Positions 11,192 through 20,999 are shown, counted from the first letter of the stretch. The stretch: DNA of 64,000 bases from Arabidopsis thaliana (GCF_000001735.4 NC_003076.8:10664001-10728000); one strand, 5' to 3'. The notes: generated from the letters alone by a model not told the origin. Translations and numbers: made by a program.

Positions 11192-12151
11192 ATGAGAAGA
11201 GAAGTTTTTGAGTCGGTGAGCACCAATGCTTCTAATGAAAGGGTTCACGTGGCTCCCAAAATAGCGGCAGAGGAACAAGATTATGAGGAGAAAGAATGCA
11301 CTGAGGAGAATTCTCTCTCTCAGAATCATAAATCTTCTAATGTAATCACAGAGGTATTGTATAAAGAGAGAGATGGTAGTTGAATGAGATTTAAAAGTGG
11401 TTTTTGAGTCTTTTGGTTCTTGATTGTATCAGAATGATTCGAAGAAGAAGAATTTGGATGAAGAGGATGATTGTTCTGTTGCTTCTTCGATGAAGAATGC
11501 TAAGTCTAAAGTAACTCATGGAACCGCTCCACGATTTAGGAGTGCTCAGCGCGCTGAGAAACGAAAAGAGGTAACTTCATTTGTGTTAACATAAACTAGT
11601 AATCTATGATAAGTTGGTTATATTCTGTTTTGTTCACTGACTTTGAAGTCTTTTTGTGGTTTTAGTATTACCAAAAGCTTGAAGAGAAACACCAAGCACT
11701 TGAAGCTGAAAGGATCGAGCTCGAACAAAGACAAAAGGCAAGAATCTTTTAAGTAACTAAACCAAGAAAATGTATTCTGAAAATCTAAAATGGGAACTCA
11801 ATTTTGCAGGAAGAACAAGAAGCAGCTATTAAACAGCTTCGGAAAAACCTTAAGTTTAAGGCTAATCCTGTTCCTGACTTCTATTACCAACGACCTCCCG
11901 TGAAACCAGAGCTTAAGAAGGTATTAAATTGTTTTCAAGAAAATTTCTCATATTTGTTAGGAATTAAGATTATGTAACATTTTTCTTGTGTGACAAGCAA
12001 ACTTACGAAATGCTCTTTTATGTAGTTTCCTCTGACGCGTCCTAAGTCGCCGAAACTCAATCTGTCCAGGAGAAAGAGTTGCAGCGATGCGATTACCTCG
12101 TCTGGTGAAGAGAATTCGAACTCACAGAATCGCCAGAGTGTGGTAGAATGA
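11192..12151 (+). CDS. WVD2: WAVE-DAMPENED2, microtubule-associated TPX2/KLEEK protein
   Basis: Five coding exons give 202 residues: 11192-11353, 11433-11570, 11666-11737, 11810-11920 and 12026-12151. All junctions keep frame. The product carries the KLEEK motif at residues 104-108 within a lysine- and glutamate-rich helix (about 95-145), the core of the plant TPX2-like domain. A basic, serine-rich tail ends in [18 protein letters not shown]. In Arabidopsis the WVD2/WDL family bundles microtubules and controls anisotropic growth and root waving and twist; the protein acts in the cytoplasm on cortical microtubules. The third intron begins with GC rather than GT (see separate entry). Length and sequence match the Arabidopsis protein as I remember it, so the call is strong. 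The gene is intact. Confidence 0.93.
11738..11809 (+). other. Non-canonical GC-AG intron in WVD2
   Basis: The exon end CAAAAG is followed by GCAAGA and the intron ends TTTTGCAG. Only this GC donor keeps the KLEEK helix in frame with the next exon. Reading through the intron adds four residues and then hits TAA. The strong match around the site (AAG/GCAAG) is typical of true GC-AG introns. Confidence 0.85.
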
Positions 12152-12735
12152 TTGCTCTCAAAAAGCTTCCACGGAGTAAGAGGTTTCCATAACCTAATTT
12201 TACTAGACCGGAGATAACCAAACTTTTATTTCCGGTTATTTATGGTATTTGTTCGATTTCACAATCGTTGTCCTCCAACGATTTATTGATTGTTTTTTGT
12301 TTTTCACGTCTGTCTCTACTTGATTTCTGTTTTAATTTTACGTAACGTTTAAATCTGAAACTGTATATTGAATGTGTTGAAGAATCTTGGTGCTAAAGAT
12401 AGTGTTGATTATATCGTTCGTTGATATGTATGGACTAATAATACGTTTGTTGTGATTTTTTTGAGAGTTATAGAGAATACCAAAATAGTAACTGTGATCT
12501 CACTAGATTTTATACCGAGAAAAAACAACTCCGGTTTATTAGTATGTTCATGTTGTAATCTTTGATCGTTGAGAACTTGAAATCATCTTTGACAAACCTC
12601 CATATTGTAGAATGCTCTCTTGTAAAAAATTTAAGATAGTGAATTTTTGGATTCTGATCAAGCCGAGATAGTAAATCTATACTCTATTCATGTGAGTTTC
12701 TTGATCAAATCTTCTCCAAGCTTCAACTTTGAACT
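12152..12735. other. WVD2 3' flank and unassigned spacer
   Basis: The first 200-300 bases are T-rich and probably contain the WVD2 3' UTR. The rest shows no coding potential or clear repeat boundary; the last part may be the decayed start of the Copia remnant that follows. Confidence 0.4.
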
Positions 12736-13187
12736 GTGGTGATCGAGGCGTATGTCGATCGTGAGAGACTTCAACATTCAATCAATAACGAGCCAAGATT
12801 CAGCAAGGAAGCAAAAGACTTCTTTCAATGGAGGAAATCATGTGAAGAAGAGATTGATTCAGTCAACAAGAACAAGACATGGTTCATTGTTGACAAAACA
12901 AGTGAAATAAAAGCGATTGGTCTTAAGTGGAGATTCATCACTTTAAATGGATGGGAGATTCATCACTTTGATGGGAAGACATCTTTCTTACATTGAGAGC
13001 TGAAGGAAGACGTGTGTATTGATCAATATGAAATCTTTGAAGAACATCAAGGAGAAGATGGAATCAAGATTGAGCAAGAGGCGGATATCTTGACTAAGGC
13101 ATTGACACAGATCAAGTTCAAGACAATGAGAAGTTTGTTTGGAGTTCAAGACCTCTCTAAAGTTAACTTGAAGCTTATGGGGGAGAA
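12736..13187 (+). pseudogene. Copia polyprotein remnant (RT start fused to RNase H end)
   Basis: The first part encodes WRKSCEEEIDSVNKNKTW and AIGLKWRF, then EIHHFDGKTSFLH, the opening of a Ty1/Copia reverse transcriptase. The frame then breaks, and the second part gives EADILTKALTQIKFKTMRSL and GENVG, the extreme C-terminus of Copia RNase H. Most of RT and RNase H is therefore deleted. The stretch ends in a polypurine tract (ATGGGGGAGAA) next to an LTR start. Confidence 0.85.
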
Positions 13188-13430
13188 TGTTGGGTAAACT
13201 TCAAAGTTAACTTAAGGCCCAAGTAGTCTTTAATGAGGAGGTTAAAGACTAAGAAAGGCCTAGAAGTTTCTATTAGGTTTAGGAGTTATCTAAGTCCTAA
13301 TTGTAATACGATTAGCAAAGTTGTGCCTCCTATATACACCTCTTAGGTTGAGAGAGAGTTTTCTAATCATCAATAAAAGAGAGTTATTCTTTTAAAGCTT
13401 GTTCTTGTGTTCTTAAGAAACTTTAGTCTT
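13188..13430 (+). repeat. Copia 3' LTR remnant
   Basis: TGTTGGGTAAAC directly follows the polypurine tract, as expected for the first bases of a 3' LTR. Inside are a TATATA-type sequence near 13332 and an AATAAA-like signal near 13372, in the usual LTR order. I could not fix the right boundary; 13430 is an estimate. Confidence 0.65.
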
Positions 13431-13789
13431 TGCCATCGAAACTTGGTGCTTTTCCTCGTAGATGGTTACATTTCATTTATGGGGTTATGTTATTCTTTAG
13501 TTTCAAGATTAACTTCAGCTACAGTACCATTAAACTTAATTCTTAAAGAGTTTGTTATTATTTTGCATGGTTACCTTCTGATGGGCTTTGAGTACTAAAA
13601 TCAATTGGGGAAAGGAACCAAATTATATGAGTCACCAGTTTAACTCAACAAAGCCAAACCAAAACAACTTCTAGATTATGCATATCTAACTTAAACCTAT
13701 ATATAGATAAAGCTGAAGCCAAATTGTTATGCACAAAAATTCGAGTTTGCAAAGTAGAATATACAATTGAAGACCGTTACTACAATCAA
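13431..13789. other. Spacer containing the WRKY74 3' flank
   Basis: No gene is evident; a 63-codon open frame on the plus strand has no recognisable features. The part nearest 13789 should be the WRKY74 3' UTR, which is transcribed leftwards. Confidence 0.4.
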
Positions 13790-14945
13790 TCAAGTATGAG
13801 CTGATTGAGAAGAGAGTATTCTTGAATGGTTATGCTCGCCTTCATAAGTCACAATAAGCATCGAAGTTTCTTCTACACATCGCTCAACATGCTTCCTCGC
13901 TGGACAACCGCGCACACTGCTACATTTATAGTATCCCCTGCAAACAACAAAAACAAGAAACAAATTATAAACCAAAACATATAAACAAAGTCCAATGTTT
14001 TTCTCTTCTTGTAATGTTATTTTACCTAGGATGAGGAGAACCCTTAATCGGCTTTTGTCCGTATTTCCTCCATGAATATTCATCGGGAGGTATGTCCGCA
14101 ATCTTGTTACTGATTGCCGGTACTTTAATCGATCGTTTCACCCTTAATTTCCTGTAAACAAACACCAAAACATTGAAATAAACAAACTCTTAGAACACTT
14201 TTTTCTCAAGGAAGAACAAAACCAACCTTTTCTTGGAACAATGGCATTTGCTTTTACTTCCACATTTTAAACTACCAGAGCAACTAGTCCTCCTAGAATG
14301 TTGCGATATATGATCGGAACCTTGAGGTAATCCAATCAAATGAAAAGAGTTTCTATCGTAATCCGTCACACTACCATCCATACTAAGAGATGAAACAAAC
14401 GATCTTGACCCATTTGATATACTTGGTGAATAACAACTAGCACCAATAGACCCATCAAACTTTAGATTCAAACCACTTTTGCTCCTTGAGTACACTCCTT
14501 GCTGATGGGTATGAATAAACTGATAAGGTTTTGGATCAACAGCTCGTGAAGAGGGTGGCTTCAGCTCGAGAAACGACTTATCAAGACACATATTCTGGTT
14601 AAACAACATCAATGGAGGAGGACCAGCTGGTACAATCTGAAGAGGCTTTGGTGCTAGAATTGGAATACAACCACTTATAGCATTATTACTGCAAACAGGA
14701 CTCTCCAAAAACATGTGTTGTGGCAACAAAGAAGAGCTAAACTTGTAGTTGTTGTTGTTGAGTTTCTTTATCTTCCTTTGACCTAACCCTCTAGACAAAA
14801 GAGAGGAGACTCTCTTGAACTTGCAAACAGCTTCTCTTGTTTCAACCATTATTGATTTGGAATCATTGGTTTGTTGTGATAAGAGATTCAATACTCCATG
14901 ACAACTTTCCACTGCTGCTTTGTTTGCAGCTTCAACTTCTTCCAT
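13790..14945 (-). CDS. WRKY74: WRKY transcription factor, group IId
   Basis: Three coding exons on the minus strand (14945-14227, 14151-14026, 13937-13790) give 330 residues in frame. The start at 14945 ([15 protein letters not shown]) is preferred over an upstream ATG at 14996 because it matches the family N-terminus. Residues 34-61 form the calmodulin-binding type C region of group IId, although the usual HARF-type end is replaced by [11 protein letters not shown] cysteine- and lysine-rich plant zinc-cluster segment (about 225-250) precedes the WRKY domain: WRKYGQK at 267-273, then C287-X5-C293-X23-H317-X-H319. The intron splitting the PRG codons (residue 282) is the typical R-type WRKY intron. 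The protein is a nuclear factor binding W-box DNA. Length and sequence agree with Arabidopsis WRKY74. The gene looks intact. Confidence 0.93.
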
Positions 14946-15439
14946 TTTCTTCTTCACAAAGGATACTTTTAAAAAACGAAAAACCTCAAAACTCAAACGC
15001 TAAAAAAAACTATTTCAAAAGAAAAGAATAATCATCATGAGCTAGCTCAAACATGGAAACCATAAAAATCAAAATAATAGCTCAAGAACAAGGGTTAAAA
15101 GCAGAAAATTGTTCTCTCACTGTAAGAAGAAGAAACAAATATTCTTCTCTCAGTATAAAGCAAAGCTTCGAGATTGGTGAGAGAAGGGAGAGTGGAGATG
15201 GTCGTCACTCATCACAGTCACAGAGGAAAGGAGAGAAAAACAGAGTTCTCTGTAAAAGATTTTCGTGGTGGGTTCCATTACTGGACCTACTTTGCATCTA
15301 CTTTTTCTTTTCTTTTTTCTTTGGAAATAATAATATTTTTGGTGACAACCAAATAATGTTCTGCATAAATATTAGTTTTGTGATAATGTGTCTTAATTAT
15401 TTCTTATTTATGTATACTAGCTAACTCTTTATATATTAA

Positions 15440-15850
15440 CTAGATTTTGATTCGCAGTATACCGCATGATTATTTTATTTTTTAAGAATAAAAATTTAAT
15501 TTGTTTTTTTGATTAAAAATATATATGATTTAATGTTTTATATTTTCTAAATGTATTTTCTGAATGTATAACTCTTATATCTATATATTATTAAATATAT
15601 AATTATTATATTTGATTTTTACTATTAAAAATGTAGAAACAATAACATACCATTCATTAAATTAAAATTTAGATTATAACTAAATAATTTAAATTTAAAT
15701 TATATTTATTTTACTAATATTATTTGTTTTGTTTAATATTTAAGATAATATAATTGTATTTTGATTGTTTTATTTAGGATTTCACCCGTGGTATACCGTT
15801 TCGTATTACTATCGATCCAAACCCGTCCTACCATCTAATCTCGTACGACC
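15440..15850 (-). mobile_element. Helitron 3' end (extent uncertain)
   Basis: On the minus strand, a short hairpin (TGCGGTATACTGCGA) is followed by ATCAAAATCTAG and then T. This is the CTAG 3' terminus of a Helitron inserted between A and T. The perfect hairpin at 51593-51610 belongs to the same end type. The body must extend to higher coordinates; related sequence (GTGGTATACC, CCCGTCC) continues to about 15850. I did not find the 5' TC end. Confidence 0.6.
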
Positions 15851-17255
15851 CAAATTCAGTTTGATAAAATTAAACATTATTTTTTCTTTTTTGTTCAAAT
15901 AATATTTTTATTAAAAGATTTATAATTCAAATTAATTTAAAAGTTTTCTTTTGAAATGATTATTTGATTTTATAGATTTCATATATTATAAACGTTTTTT
16001 CGTTAAATATTCTAAACATTTTATAAACTTTAAATAAATACAATATTTATTTTTAATGAAATATAATATTAATAAAGTCATAAGATTTCTCCTTTATAAA
16101 AGTAATTAGAAAGGAAATATTTTAAGAAAAATAGATTTTTATCTTTATGTGTTATTAACGAAAATAACATTAGTTAATAGGATATTCTTAATTCATTTAA
16201 ATAATTATCTAAATGATATTTTTAACTCATTTAAATAATTATCTATCTTTATTAAAATATCTAGAGATAATGTCATTAGTTTGATATAGACATATCTCAA
16301 ACAAATAATTAAGCAACTAATCTTTCCAAAATAAATATACAACAGCCGTATATTATAAACCTAAGAATTCTATATCAACAAAGACAATAATAGGTTAGCT
16401 TAAAAAAAATGAAATAATAGGTAAGCTTTTTAGAACTAAAGATCATCTTTAATAAGCCCACTTCTTAAACAATAAGTCTAAGATAATGAAATAAGTTTTT
16501 TTTTTCTTTTTTTTTGAAATCAATGAAATAAGTTTTAACAGAAACAAATAAAATGTATTAATCAAAATATTTTTAATGAATGACAATTTCAATGATGTAT
16601 TATGTTGAGAACAACTGAAAAAGTTGATGTGTCATGCTAGAAAAAAATGGGTCTTATTTTAGATGTATTAATTTCATAGTACAAAATTTTTCAAAGGATA
16701 AAATAATATGGTTAAACTAATGCTTGACCTTAAATGATAATATATATGAAATAGAAAGATATTTTACACCCTTTAATCTCTATTGGTAACACATTAAAGA
16801 CATTCTCATTTTAATCACCAATGAAGACATACTATTAAATGATAATATATGTGATAATGTTAAGTAGTACTTTTTCAACTAATATTAATACCGCATCATA
16901 TCAACTAAAATTTGTTTAGTTTTCTCGATAATTAGCAGTAATTTACTTGAGATGTAGAAACTGTTTCACCGTCACCTCTCTATTCTTCAGAATCTCGAGT
17001 ATGCAACTTGGAGAAATGACAGTTAAGATCTGGACACATGTCAAGGTGTGTCCGTTTTTACTCGTAATTCGTGTAGCAAGATTGTTGACTGAATATGCAA
17101 TATTGTCTATTTTTTGTCTTATCATGAAAATGGAAACTTTCATACATAAATAACATAAATGATTAATAAAATTTAAAAGCTAGTTGCTCTTAAATCAAAA
17201 GTAGACAATTACTTATGTTCTCTTTAATGAATTAAAAATTAAGAAAAATTGATGT
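15851..17255. other. AT-rich spacer upstream of WRKY74
   Basis: The interval is mostly A/T with short direct repeats, such as the paired ATTTAAATAATTATCTA segments near 16195-16245. Small open frames on both strands near 16943-17153 overlap each other and look accidental. No gene or transposon ends were recognised, although part may be Helitron body. Confidence 0.4.
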
Positions 17256-17263
17256 AGCACTGC

Positions 17264-18246
17264 TAGGGGTGTCAAAATGGGTCAAAATTCATGGGTCAAC
17301 TCAACTCAACTCAACCCATGAACTCTAATGAGTTATTTTTTTTTGACTCAAATGAGTTGATGGGTCAAATGAGTTATTGGGTCAATTGGTTTGATGAGTC
17401 AAATGAGTTGGGTTGTAATGGTTAATGGTTTCAATGGTTTACCCAATTAACCTATCAAGTTTTGTAAAATTGAATTAAACCAACTAAAATCTCTAAACCA
17501 ATGTCAATTTAAGCTTAACCAACACATCTAAACCAATTTAATAAAATCAATATTTTTCCAAAATTTTTAAATGTACAAGCGATGAAATTGAGAAAAAGTA
17601 AACTCGTAATTTTCCACCAAAAAACATAAACCCGTGATTTTCCCGCCAAAAACGTAAACCGGTGATTTTCCCGCCAAAAACGTAAACCCGTAATTTTCTC
17701 GCCAAAAACCAAAACCTGTGGTTTTCTCGCCAAAAACGTAAATCCGTGATTTTCCCGTCAAAAACGTAAACCGTAATTTTCCCACCAAAAACGTAAACCC
17801 GTGATTTTCCCGCCAAAAACGTAAACCCGTAATTTTTCCGCCAAAAAACGTAAACTCGTGATTTTCCCGCCAAAAACGTAAACTTGTGATTTTCCCGCCA
17901 AAAACGTAAACCTGTGATTTTCCCGCTAAAAACGTAAACCTGTAATTTTATCGCCGAAAACGTAAATCCGTAAAAAGTGGAATTCGTAAATATTTTAAGT
18001 TTGATGATAATGGATTAATAATTATTAATAATGATAATTATTTATTATTGTTTTGTAATAATAATTAATTAAATTATTACTTAAATGAGTTAACCCATTT
18101 AACAACTCAACCAATCAAATTAAATGAGTTATGGGTTGACCCAACCCATTTAACAAAATGAGTTGGGTCAACCCATAACTCATTTAACCCTAAACTCATT
18201 TGATTATGAGTTGAGTTGAGTTGGGTTACCCATTTTGACACCCCTA
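17264..18246. mobile_element. Non-autonomous hAT element, 1-kb family, copy 1
   Basis: The inverted termini are TAGGGGTGTCAAAATGGGT at both ends. They are flanked by a perfect 8-bp TSD, AGCACTGC (17256-17263 and 18247-18254). Subterminal parts are packed with inverted copies of CAACTCA/TGAGTT and TTGACCCA/TGGGTCAA, so the ends can fold back over about 150 bases. The centre holds a tandem array (separate entry). No transposase is present. A second copy lies at 37900-38939. Confidence 0.9.
17595..17985 (+). repeat. 28-30 bp tandem array inside hAT copy 1
   Basis: About 14 units follow the pattern AAAACGTAAACCCGTGATTT then TCCCGCC, with point changes. Alternate units read GTGATTTT or GTAATTTT. 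Open frames on the minus strand with repeated VYVFGGKITG- or FTFLAGKSR-type peptides are by-products of the period. The same unit, on the opposite strand, occurs in copy 2 at about 38160-38360. Confidence 0.9.
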
Positions 18247-18475
18247 AGCACTGCATAAGTATTTTCTTGCGTTTATAATATATTTTCTAAATAATTTTTT
18301 TTTAACAATATTATAATCGATATAAATATATTAGTTAAAATAAATTAGCAATAATAAATTATTTCTATATTAGCTTTTTATTCTAGTTTGATATAGATTC
18401 CAAAAAGAGACGTACGATTCAACTGTAAATAAAATGCAGTGCGATTCAAATAGTAATGAACATATATACATGCAT

Positions 18476-18495
18476 ATATATATATATATATATAG
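18476..18495. repeat. (TA)n microsatellite
   Basis: A run of alternating T and A in otherwise AT-rich spacer between hAT copy 1 and the next inverted-repeat element. No gene is seen between 18255 and 18600. Confidence 0.8.
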
Positions 18496-18913
18496 TGATT
18501 TTTGTTATTATTGAAATAGCACTATACTGTGCGGTTTTATCACCATTCAAAACATTCTCATTTTTATCTTTAAATGTTTCTTACAAATTTAAGAACAATT
18601 TTTGGATTCACCCTTAGGAGTGAATATCTCCTATTCACCCATTTTGGTTAACCAATCAAAATACAGCAATATGTCATATCATACTACATTTAAAAATAAA
18701 TCAAAACAAAAAACAATTTAAATTAAAAAATAAAATTTCTACAAATTCATACCGACTTATAATTATATTTAATTATAAAATCTAAATCTTATCCCCTCTT
18801 TTATAAACCCAAAACCGACATATAATTTTGTTTAATTGTAAAATCTAAACCCTAAACCTATTTTTTATAAACCCAAATCGACATATAATTTTGTTAAATT
18901 GTAAAATATAAAC

Positions 18914-20157
18914 GGGAAAAATGTTGTTTTATACGTGACTTTAAGGTCGGCCAAATTAAACATGATAAAAACGTTGACCATCCATTTTAACAAAAACAAA
19001 ACGTTGACCTGGCTAAAATCCCAAAACGTTAACTCGCATTAACAGACCCGTTAACAGACGTTAATGAGTTCTGTTAAAGTCGAAAACGGCGTCGTTTTGT
19101 ACTAACAAAACAAAGCTAAATTCCCAAATCGAAAACTCAATTTGGTAATTGGTAAAAAAGTTCCTCCGCGAGTGCGCCAAATGGGACGACGTTGGTCGGA
19201 GATTCCTAGTTTTCTACATGGACGGCGGCGGCGGTATCGGCGAGCTTGTTCCTACTAAAGATTCCGACAATGTTCTTGAGGAAGTCACTTTGGTCAATGA
19301 CGTTGACCTCGCCGATAACTCTTCCAACGGATTCGTTATCGACCGCCACCGAAACCGTCTTCTCCTCGCTGTCGGCGATTTGCTTGGAAATCGTTATAGT
19401 GCTTTAGTTGCCTATGATTTGTCCACGTGGCGTCATCTCTTCCTCACAGTGCTTAGCAGCCATAGTAAGCTCTCTCTAATCATTTGTTGATTAAGCAAAC
19501 AAATGATTTATGTTCTCTGTTTTAGCCAAATTTGAGCAACGTAAGTAAAGAGATAACATACGCAGACGATGTAGCTGTTGATACACAAGGGAATGCTTAT
19601 GTATCTGATGCAAAAGGAGGTAAAATATGGATTGTTGATGTTAATGGAAAGCTTGTGTACACTATTAGAAGCCCTCTCTTCACTTCACCTGGTTGGTATA
19701 ATAACTTTGTCTCTCTTAACGGCATTGTTTATCATCCGGACAGATTCCTTATCGTCATCCACACTTTCTCCGGTTTCTTAGTAGTAAAGTCACTATCATT
19801 GACGTTTCTGGTGGCAATTTGAGGTTTGGTGATGGGCTTGAGTTCTTGTCTCCAACCAAAATTTCCAAATCGAAAACTCAATATGGATTGTTGAGAGAAT
19901 TAGGGATTTCGATTTGGGAATTTTGATTTGTTTCGTTAGTACATAACGACGCTGTTTTCAGCTTTAACAGAACTCATTAACGTCTGTTAATGGGTCTTTT
20001 AATGCGAGTTAACGTTTCGGGATTTTGGCAAGGTCAATGTTTTGTTTTTTTAAAATGGCTAGTTAACGTTTTTATATGTTTAATTTGGCCGACCTTAGAG
20101 TTCACGTATTGATTGACCACTTTTTGAAAGTTCACGTATAAAACAACATTTTTCCCC
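18914..20157 (+). mobile_element. Pack-MULE (Mutator-like element with captured gene fragment)
   Basis: Long inverted ends of about 230 bp (18914-19140) and 255 bp (20157-19905 inverted) start GGGAAAAATGTTGTTTTATA and stay similar to their inner edges (CCCAAATCG). The left end lacks about 35 bp present in the right. A perfect 9-bp TSD, AATATAAAC, flanks it at 18905-18913 and 20158-20166; this length is the hallmark of Mutator-like elements. No transposase is present; the cargo is a host-gene fragment. Confidence 0.9.
19149..19855 (+). pseudogene. Captured NHL/SMP-30-like beta-propeller gene fragment
   Basis: The reading includes LRECAKWDDVGRRFLVFYM, VLEEVTLVNDVDLADNSSNG, RNRLLLAVGDLLGNRYSAL, YADDVAVDTQGNAYVSDAKG and SPLFTSPGWYNNF. 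From memory this is the NHL or SMP-30/gluconolactonase-like family of plant beta-propeller proteins; Arabidopsis annotation has an NHL-domain gene (At5g28660) near here. The fragment lacks an N-terminus: no ATG precedes the match, which begins at the inner edge of the MULE repeat. The frame is interrupted near 19465-19541. After FSGFL (near 19780) a frameshift moves the match to IDVSGGNLRFGDGLEFLSPT, ending at the right repeat. It is a transduplicated pseudogene; a spliced, expressed form cannot be excluded. Confidence 0.85.
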
Positions 20158-20473
20158 AATATAAACCCTAAACATTCTTCAATAAACTCAAATCGACATC
20201 TATTTTTTTCCCCTAACCATTCTATTATAAACCCAAACCGACATATAATTTTGTTTAATTTTAAAATCTAAATCCTACATATAATTAACCTTGTTTAATC
20301 AAAAGTATACATATTTTGTTCCTTTAATTATTGTATTGCATGGTATAATGATTGATTTAAACTAAAAAAGGTGGGTTCACCCCTAAAGATGAACCCAAAT
20401 ATTTTTCAATTCTTTCTTGTCATCTTAGATTTATTATTTATTGCAAATTATGAGAACTGTTACAAAGTTTTGC

Positions 20474-20545
20474 AGCGCCAACTAGACGCAATGTGGCAGA
20501 GAGTAGGCACGTGGGCGGGTCCCACGGGACGGGTTGTTCCTGTGA
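20474..20545 (+). repeat. GC-rich unit, simple form
   Basis: This island reads GCAGCGCCAAC, then AATGTGGCAGAG, then CACGTGGGCGGGTCCCACGG and GACGGGTTGTT. All these blocks recur in the inverted unit at 25950-26067. In strongly AT-rich surroundings the composition stands out. I do not recognise the family. Confidence 0.6.
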
Positions 20546-20639
20546 CCCTTATTAGATCCACAACAGACGATACCTTCTTTTCATTTTCCATGCTCTTGAT
20601 GGACATCTTCAATGATCTTCTCTGTATAGAATCCTGGCG

Positions 20640-20765
20640 AACAGCTATAATTGTACATCTGGTTAAGAAATCGCAATATCTAGGATTCAAACCCCAGACC
20701 TCTTGGTATAAAAGCATTAATGAACCCTTGGTCAACCAATGGACCAAAGGGCGTTTCACGTCTTT
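20640..20765 (-). repeat. Possible SINE-like, tRNA-related segment
   Basis: On the minus strand TTGGTTGACCAAGGG resembles an A box, and GGTTTGAATCC about 50 bases later resembles a pol III B box. Such pairs mark tRNA-derived SINEs. No tail or TSD was found, and the segment adjoins the GC-rich unit and an (AT)n run (about 20778-20805). Confidence 0.3.
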
Positions 20766-20770
20766 TTCAA

Positions 20771-20809
<39 letters not shown>

Positions 20810-20963
20810 GATTATTTATATATTACAACCTCAACTTTAACATCTTCATGTTCGTGTTTATCAGATAATTTTGTTCTTTTTTGGATTATTTATTCTTAAT
20901 ATCTAGTTGATAAAGAAAAGTTGAGAAAAACACATCTAAAACAAAAAAGCATACATAATAAAA

Positions 20964-20999
20964 GGGGTTGGGTGTGGGTGTGGGGTATGGGGGGGGGTC
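20964..20999 (+). other. G-rich tract with quadruplex potential
   Basis: Runs of GGGG, GGG, GGG, GGGG and a run of nine G's lie within about 36 bases, separated by 2-4 base loops. This satisfies the simple G-quadruplex pattern on the plus strand. It lies just before a CT/GA-rich leader-like region (21001-21045) that opens the LINE fragment. Confidence 0.6.

Larger units (their letters stand above)
18600..20400. mobile_element. Inverted-repeat element hosting the Pack-MULE
   Basis: The left border TTTGGATTCACCCTTAGGAG and the inverted right border TTTGGGTTCATCTTTAGGGG are related, and each is itself partly palindromic. Between them are AT-rich direct repeats built on AACCCAAACCGACATATAAT and TTGTTTAATTGTAAAATCTA. 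These appear on both sides of the Pack-MULE (18740-18910 and 20160-20290). I did not find a convincing TSD, so the family is open. Confidence 0.55.

Noticed and set aside
15053..15424. 123-codon open frame upstream of WRKY74
   Set aside because: It overlaps the probable WRKY74 promoter and leader on the opposite strand, has low-complexity hydrophobic ends and resembles no protein.
17515..17873. Open frames encoding repeated FTFLAGKSRVYVFGGKIT-like peptides (also 38123-38463)
   Set aside because: They arise from the tandem array, whose unit length avoids stops. Three overlapping frames give similar peptides and no start context or family match exists.
17595..17985. CRISPR-like appearance of a 28-30 bp repeat array
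   Set aside because: Units follow each other directly with no unique spacers, vary by point changes, and lie within a hAT transposon of a plant genome.
18841..18910. Telomere-like AACCCTAAACC words (also at 20160-20185)
   Set aside because: They are isolated short matches within the direct repeats of the inverted-repeat element, not a telomeric array.
20640..20765. A tRNA gene suggested by A-box and B-box words
   Set aside because: No cloverleaf with matching acceptor and anticodon stems could be drawn by eye. A SINE-like remnant at low confidence is the most that can be supported.
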